A stretch of 7,368 bases of DNA from Lachnospiraceae bacterium UBA4348 (GTDB lineage: Bacteria; Bacillota; Clostridia; Lachnospirales; Lachnospiraceae): positions 1,365-8,732 of the forward strand of contig DGTA01000045.1 in the NCBI GenBank assembly GCA_002394165.1, in the 5' to 3' direction. This document shows positions 5,808 through 7,368 of the stretch, one piece after another (position 1 is the first letter of the stretch; each line of letters opens with the position of its first letter). The translations under genes and the position numbers were made by a program. Below the pieces are notes generated by a model. That model was not told the origin of the DNA, ran no database searches, and saw nothing but the letters and a program-made list of their open reading frames with translations.

Positions 5808-6776
5808 TCATGCCTTTCCGGCGCTTCCGAGAACGTTGACGATCTTGTGCGCAACCATATCCTTCACAGCCTGTCTCGCGGGCTTGAGATACTGTCTGGG
5901 ATCAAAGTGCTCCGGGTGCTCCGCGAAGTATTTGCGGATGTTTCCGGTCATGGCCAGGCGGATATCGGAATCGATGTTGATCTTGCAGACGGAAAGCTCG
6001 GCAGCATGGCGAAGCTCTTTCTCCGGAATTCCGATCGCATCAGGCATATTGCCGCCGTATGTATTCACCATCTTGACAAATTCCTGCGGAACGGAGGAAG
6101 ATCCGTGCAGAACGATCGGGAATCCGGGCAGTCTCTTGGAGACTTCCTCGAGAACGTCGAAGCGGAGCGGCGGAGGAACGAGGATCCCGTCCGCATTGCG
6201 TGTGCACTGCTCCGGTCTGAACTTATATGCGCCGTGGGAAGTTCCGATCGCGATCGCGAGGGAATCACAGCCTGTTCTTGTCACAAATTCCTCAACCTCT
6301 TCGGGGCGGGTGTAGCTGGCTTTTCCTGCCTCGACAACGACTTCATCCTCAACACCTTCCAGTGTTCCCAGCTCTGCTTCCACCACCACGCCGTGTGCGT
6401 GCGCGTACTCAACGACCTGCTTGGTCAGAGCGATGTTGTCCTCGAAGGACTTGGAGGAGGCGTCGATCATGACAGAGGTGAATCCTCCGTCGATGCAGCT
6501 CTTGCACAGCTCGAAGGTATCGCCGTGATCAAGATGCAGCGCGATCGGGATCTCGGGGTTCTCAATGATCGCTGCTTCTACCAGTTTGACCAGATAAGTA
6601 TGATTCGCATATGCGCGGGCTCCCTTAGAAACCTGCAGGATCACGGGGCTTTTCAGCTCGCCGGCCGCTTCCGTGATTCCCTGGACGATTTCCATATTGT
6701 TTACATTGAACGCGCCTACGGCATATCCGCCGTCATATGCTTTTTTGAACATTTCAGTGGTTGTTACAAGTGCCAT
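5808..6776 (-). CDS. fba: Class II fructose-1,6-bisphosphate aldolase
   Basis: This cytoplasmic, metal-dependent enzyme reversibly cleaves fructose 1,6-bisphosphate into dihydroxyacetone phosphate and glyceraldehyde 3-phosphate in glycolysis and gluconeogenesis. The 322-residue length and the motifs fit the class II aldolases of clostridia and related bacteria. The opening MALVTTTEMFKKAYDGGYAV with GAFNVNN is typical. HLDHGDT (81-87) holds the catalytic Asp (D83) and first zinc ligand (H84); VVVEAELGTLEGVED (130-144) is the conserved acidic region. GTSHGAYK carries H181, VLHGSSS carries H224, and KINIDSD closes the phosphate-binding face. A fructose-bisphosphate role is preferred over tagatose- or ketose-bisphosphate relatives because the gene stands alone next to housekeeping genes, without sugar-uptake neighbours. 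AAGGAGAGG just before the ATG at 6776 is a strong ribosome site. It is monocistronic, with a promoter at 6806-6833 and a hairpin at 5734-5761. Confidence 0.96.
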   Translation of the reverse strand: MALVTTTEMFKKAYDGGYAVGAFNVNNMEIVQGITEAAGELKSPVILQVSKGARAYANHTYLVKLVEAAIIENPEIPIALHLDHGDTFELCKSCIDGGFTSVMIDASSKSFEDNIALTKQVVEYAHAHGVVVEAELGTLEGVEDEVVVEAGKASYTRPEEVEEFVTRTGCDSLAIAIGTSHGAYKFRPEQCTRNADGILVPPPLRFDVLEEVSKRLPGFPIVLHGSSSVPQEFVKMVNTYGGNMPDAIGIPEKELRHAAELSVCKINIDSDIRLAMTGNIRKYFAEHPEHFDPRQYLKPARQAVKDMVAHKIVNVLGSAGKA

Positions 6777-6805
6777 ATTCCTCTCCTTCCAGAAATAATA
6801 TAGTA

Positions 6806-6833
6806 AATATATACATTACTATTTTAATATCAA
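6806..6833 (-). promoter_or_regulatory. Promoter of the aldolase gene
   Basis: On the minus strand TTGATA (6833-6828) and TATATT (6811-6806) each match the sigma-A consensus at five of six positions, with a 16-base spacer. The surroundings are very AT-rich, like an UP element and a melting region. The predicted start, near 6799, leaves a leader of about 22 bases that holds the AAGGAGAGG ribosome site. Confidence 0.65.
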
Positions 6834-6842
6834 TACCGAAAA

Positions 6843-6860
6843 AAACAAATGAAATTGTTT
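6843..6860. promoter_or_regulatory. AT-rich inverted repeat upstream of the aldolase -35 box
   Basis: AAACAA at 6843-6848 is mirrored by TTGTTT at 6855-6860 around a six-base spacer, about 10 bases upstream of the aldolase -35. Position and symmetry would suit an operator for a dimeric regulator. The half-sites are short and the region is AT-rich, so chance symmetry is possible. The regulator is unknown. Confidence 0.25.
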
Positions 6861-6990
6861 CTCTATTTTTATAAACCTGCCAAAAATCATCTCATTTCCC
6901 GTTCTTTCGCACCTCAGCCGGCGCTCTCTGGCAATCCGCAGAGGAATCACTGCATCCTTGTAAAAATCGGCATAATCCCCCTCTCCTCTG

Positions 6991-6999
6991 TGTTATACT
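6991..6999 (+). promoter_or_regulatory. Extended -10 promoter of trmD
   Basis: TGTTATACT is an extended -10 element (TG, one base, TATACT with five of six matches), 24 bases before the trmD ATG. No good -35 is seen at the right distance, as expected for extended -10 promoters. The leader would be about 18 bases and contains AGAGGA at 7011-7016. Confidence 0.55.
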
Positions 7000-7023
7000 G
7001 GTAACCTGAGAGAGGAAACAACT

Positions 7024-7368
7024 ATGAAAATCACATTTCTGACCATATTCCCCCAGCTGTTCGACAGTTTTCTGGCCGCGCCCGTACCGCAGCGAGCCGT
7101 GAGAAAAGGCGTCCTGGAGTTAGAGGTCGTTGATATCAGGGACTTTTCCCCCGGCAGCTTCCGTCACATCGACGACTCGCCCTTCGGAGGCGGACCGGGC
7201 ATGGTCATGCGCTGCCAGCCGGTTCTGGATGCACTCCGCTCTGTCCAAAAAATGCCGCCCTCCGGCGCTGTCATAACTGCCGCGCTCTCCCCTGCCGGTG
7301 CCGTTTTCAACCAGAAGACCGCGCACCGTTATGCTGGTCTTGACCACCTGATCCTGATCTGCGGCCAC
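7024..7368 (+). CDS. trmD: tRNA (guanine37-N1)-methyltransferase, N-terminal part (cut by window edge)
   Basis: TrmD methylates G37 next to the anticodon of tRNAs reading CNN and some other codons, using S-adenosylmethionine, and so prevents +1 frameshifts. It is a dimeric SPOUT enzyme in the cytoplasm and is usually essential. The 115 visible residues begin MKITFLTIFPQLFDSFLAAP and include the family hallmark DDSPFGGGPGMVMR (about 58-71), then QPVLDAL. The segment ends DHLILICGH, the start of the conserved CGHYEGxDxR knot region of the cofactor site. Intact family members have about 230-250 residues, so roughly half is missing beyond the right edge. No frameshift is visible. AGAGGA at 7011-7016, seven bases before the ATG, sets the start. 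It is transcribed away from the aldolase gene under its own promoter rather than directly behind rpsP/rimM, its common partners. Confidence 0.95.
   Translation, partial: MKITFLTIFPQLFDSFLAAPVPQRAVRKGVLELEVVDIRDFSPGSFRHIDDSPFGGGPGMVMRCQPVLDALRSVQKMPPSGAVITAALSPAGAVFNQKTAHRYAGLDHLILICGH

Noticed and set aside
5439..6803. A 454-codon open frame on the plus strand opposite the aldolase gene
   Set aside because: It lies antisense to a clear class II aldolase and over the four-helix protein gene, and its translation is low-complexity and matches nothing recognisable. It is a by-product of codon bias.

Overview
The window looks like chromosomal DNA from a Gram-positive, anaerobic member of the Bacillota, most likely the Lachnospiraceae or a close clostridial relative. 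This is inferred from protein flavour only: a DUF937 protein, a SHOCT-domain protein, a clostridial-style fused chorismate mutase/prephenate dehydratase, a class II aldolase of the clostridial type, a DUF6765 protein, strong AGGAG-type ribosome sites and moderate GC. There is no tRNA, rRNA, insertion sequence, CRISPR array or phage gene. Coding is dense, and no gene-free stretch exceeds 300 bases; the longest, 6777-7023, holds two divergent promoters.

Layout from left to right. (1) 1-269, minus strand: the N-terminal part of a DUF937 protein, running off the left edge. (2) 457-903, plus strand: a small PH-like/SHOCT protein, divergent from the first gene, ending in a rho-independent terminator at 909-950. 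(3) 956-5670, minus strand: a five-gene co-directional cluster. In transcription order it holds a four-helix membrane protein (5670-5107), a DUF6765 putative metal-binding protein (5117-3936), a six-helix HdeD/DUF308-like membrane protein (3939-3406), a MATE efflux transporter (3372-1972) and a pheA-type P-protein (1888-956). The first three genes overlap by 11 and 4 bases and look translationally coupled. (4) 6776-5808, minus strand: class II fructose-bisphosphate aldolase with its own promoter and a hairpin terminator. (5) 7024-7368, plus strand: the start of trmD, running off the right edge.

The most striking point is in pheA. Its prephenate dehydratase domain lacks roughly 60 residues in the middle with the frame kept, which removes the segment that normally carries catalytic Ser/Gln residues, while the mutase and ACT domains remain. 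The most interesting uncharacterised unit is the coupled trio in which a DUF6765 protein with an H-x3-D-x3-H motif sits between two small multi-helix membrane proteins. The genes of the long cluster do not form one recognisable pathway. Aldolase (glycolysis) and trmD (tRNA m1G37 modification) are housekeeping genes transcribed divergently from a shared 247-base intergenic region.
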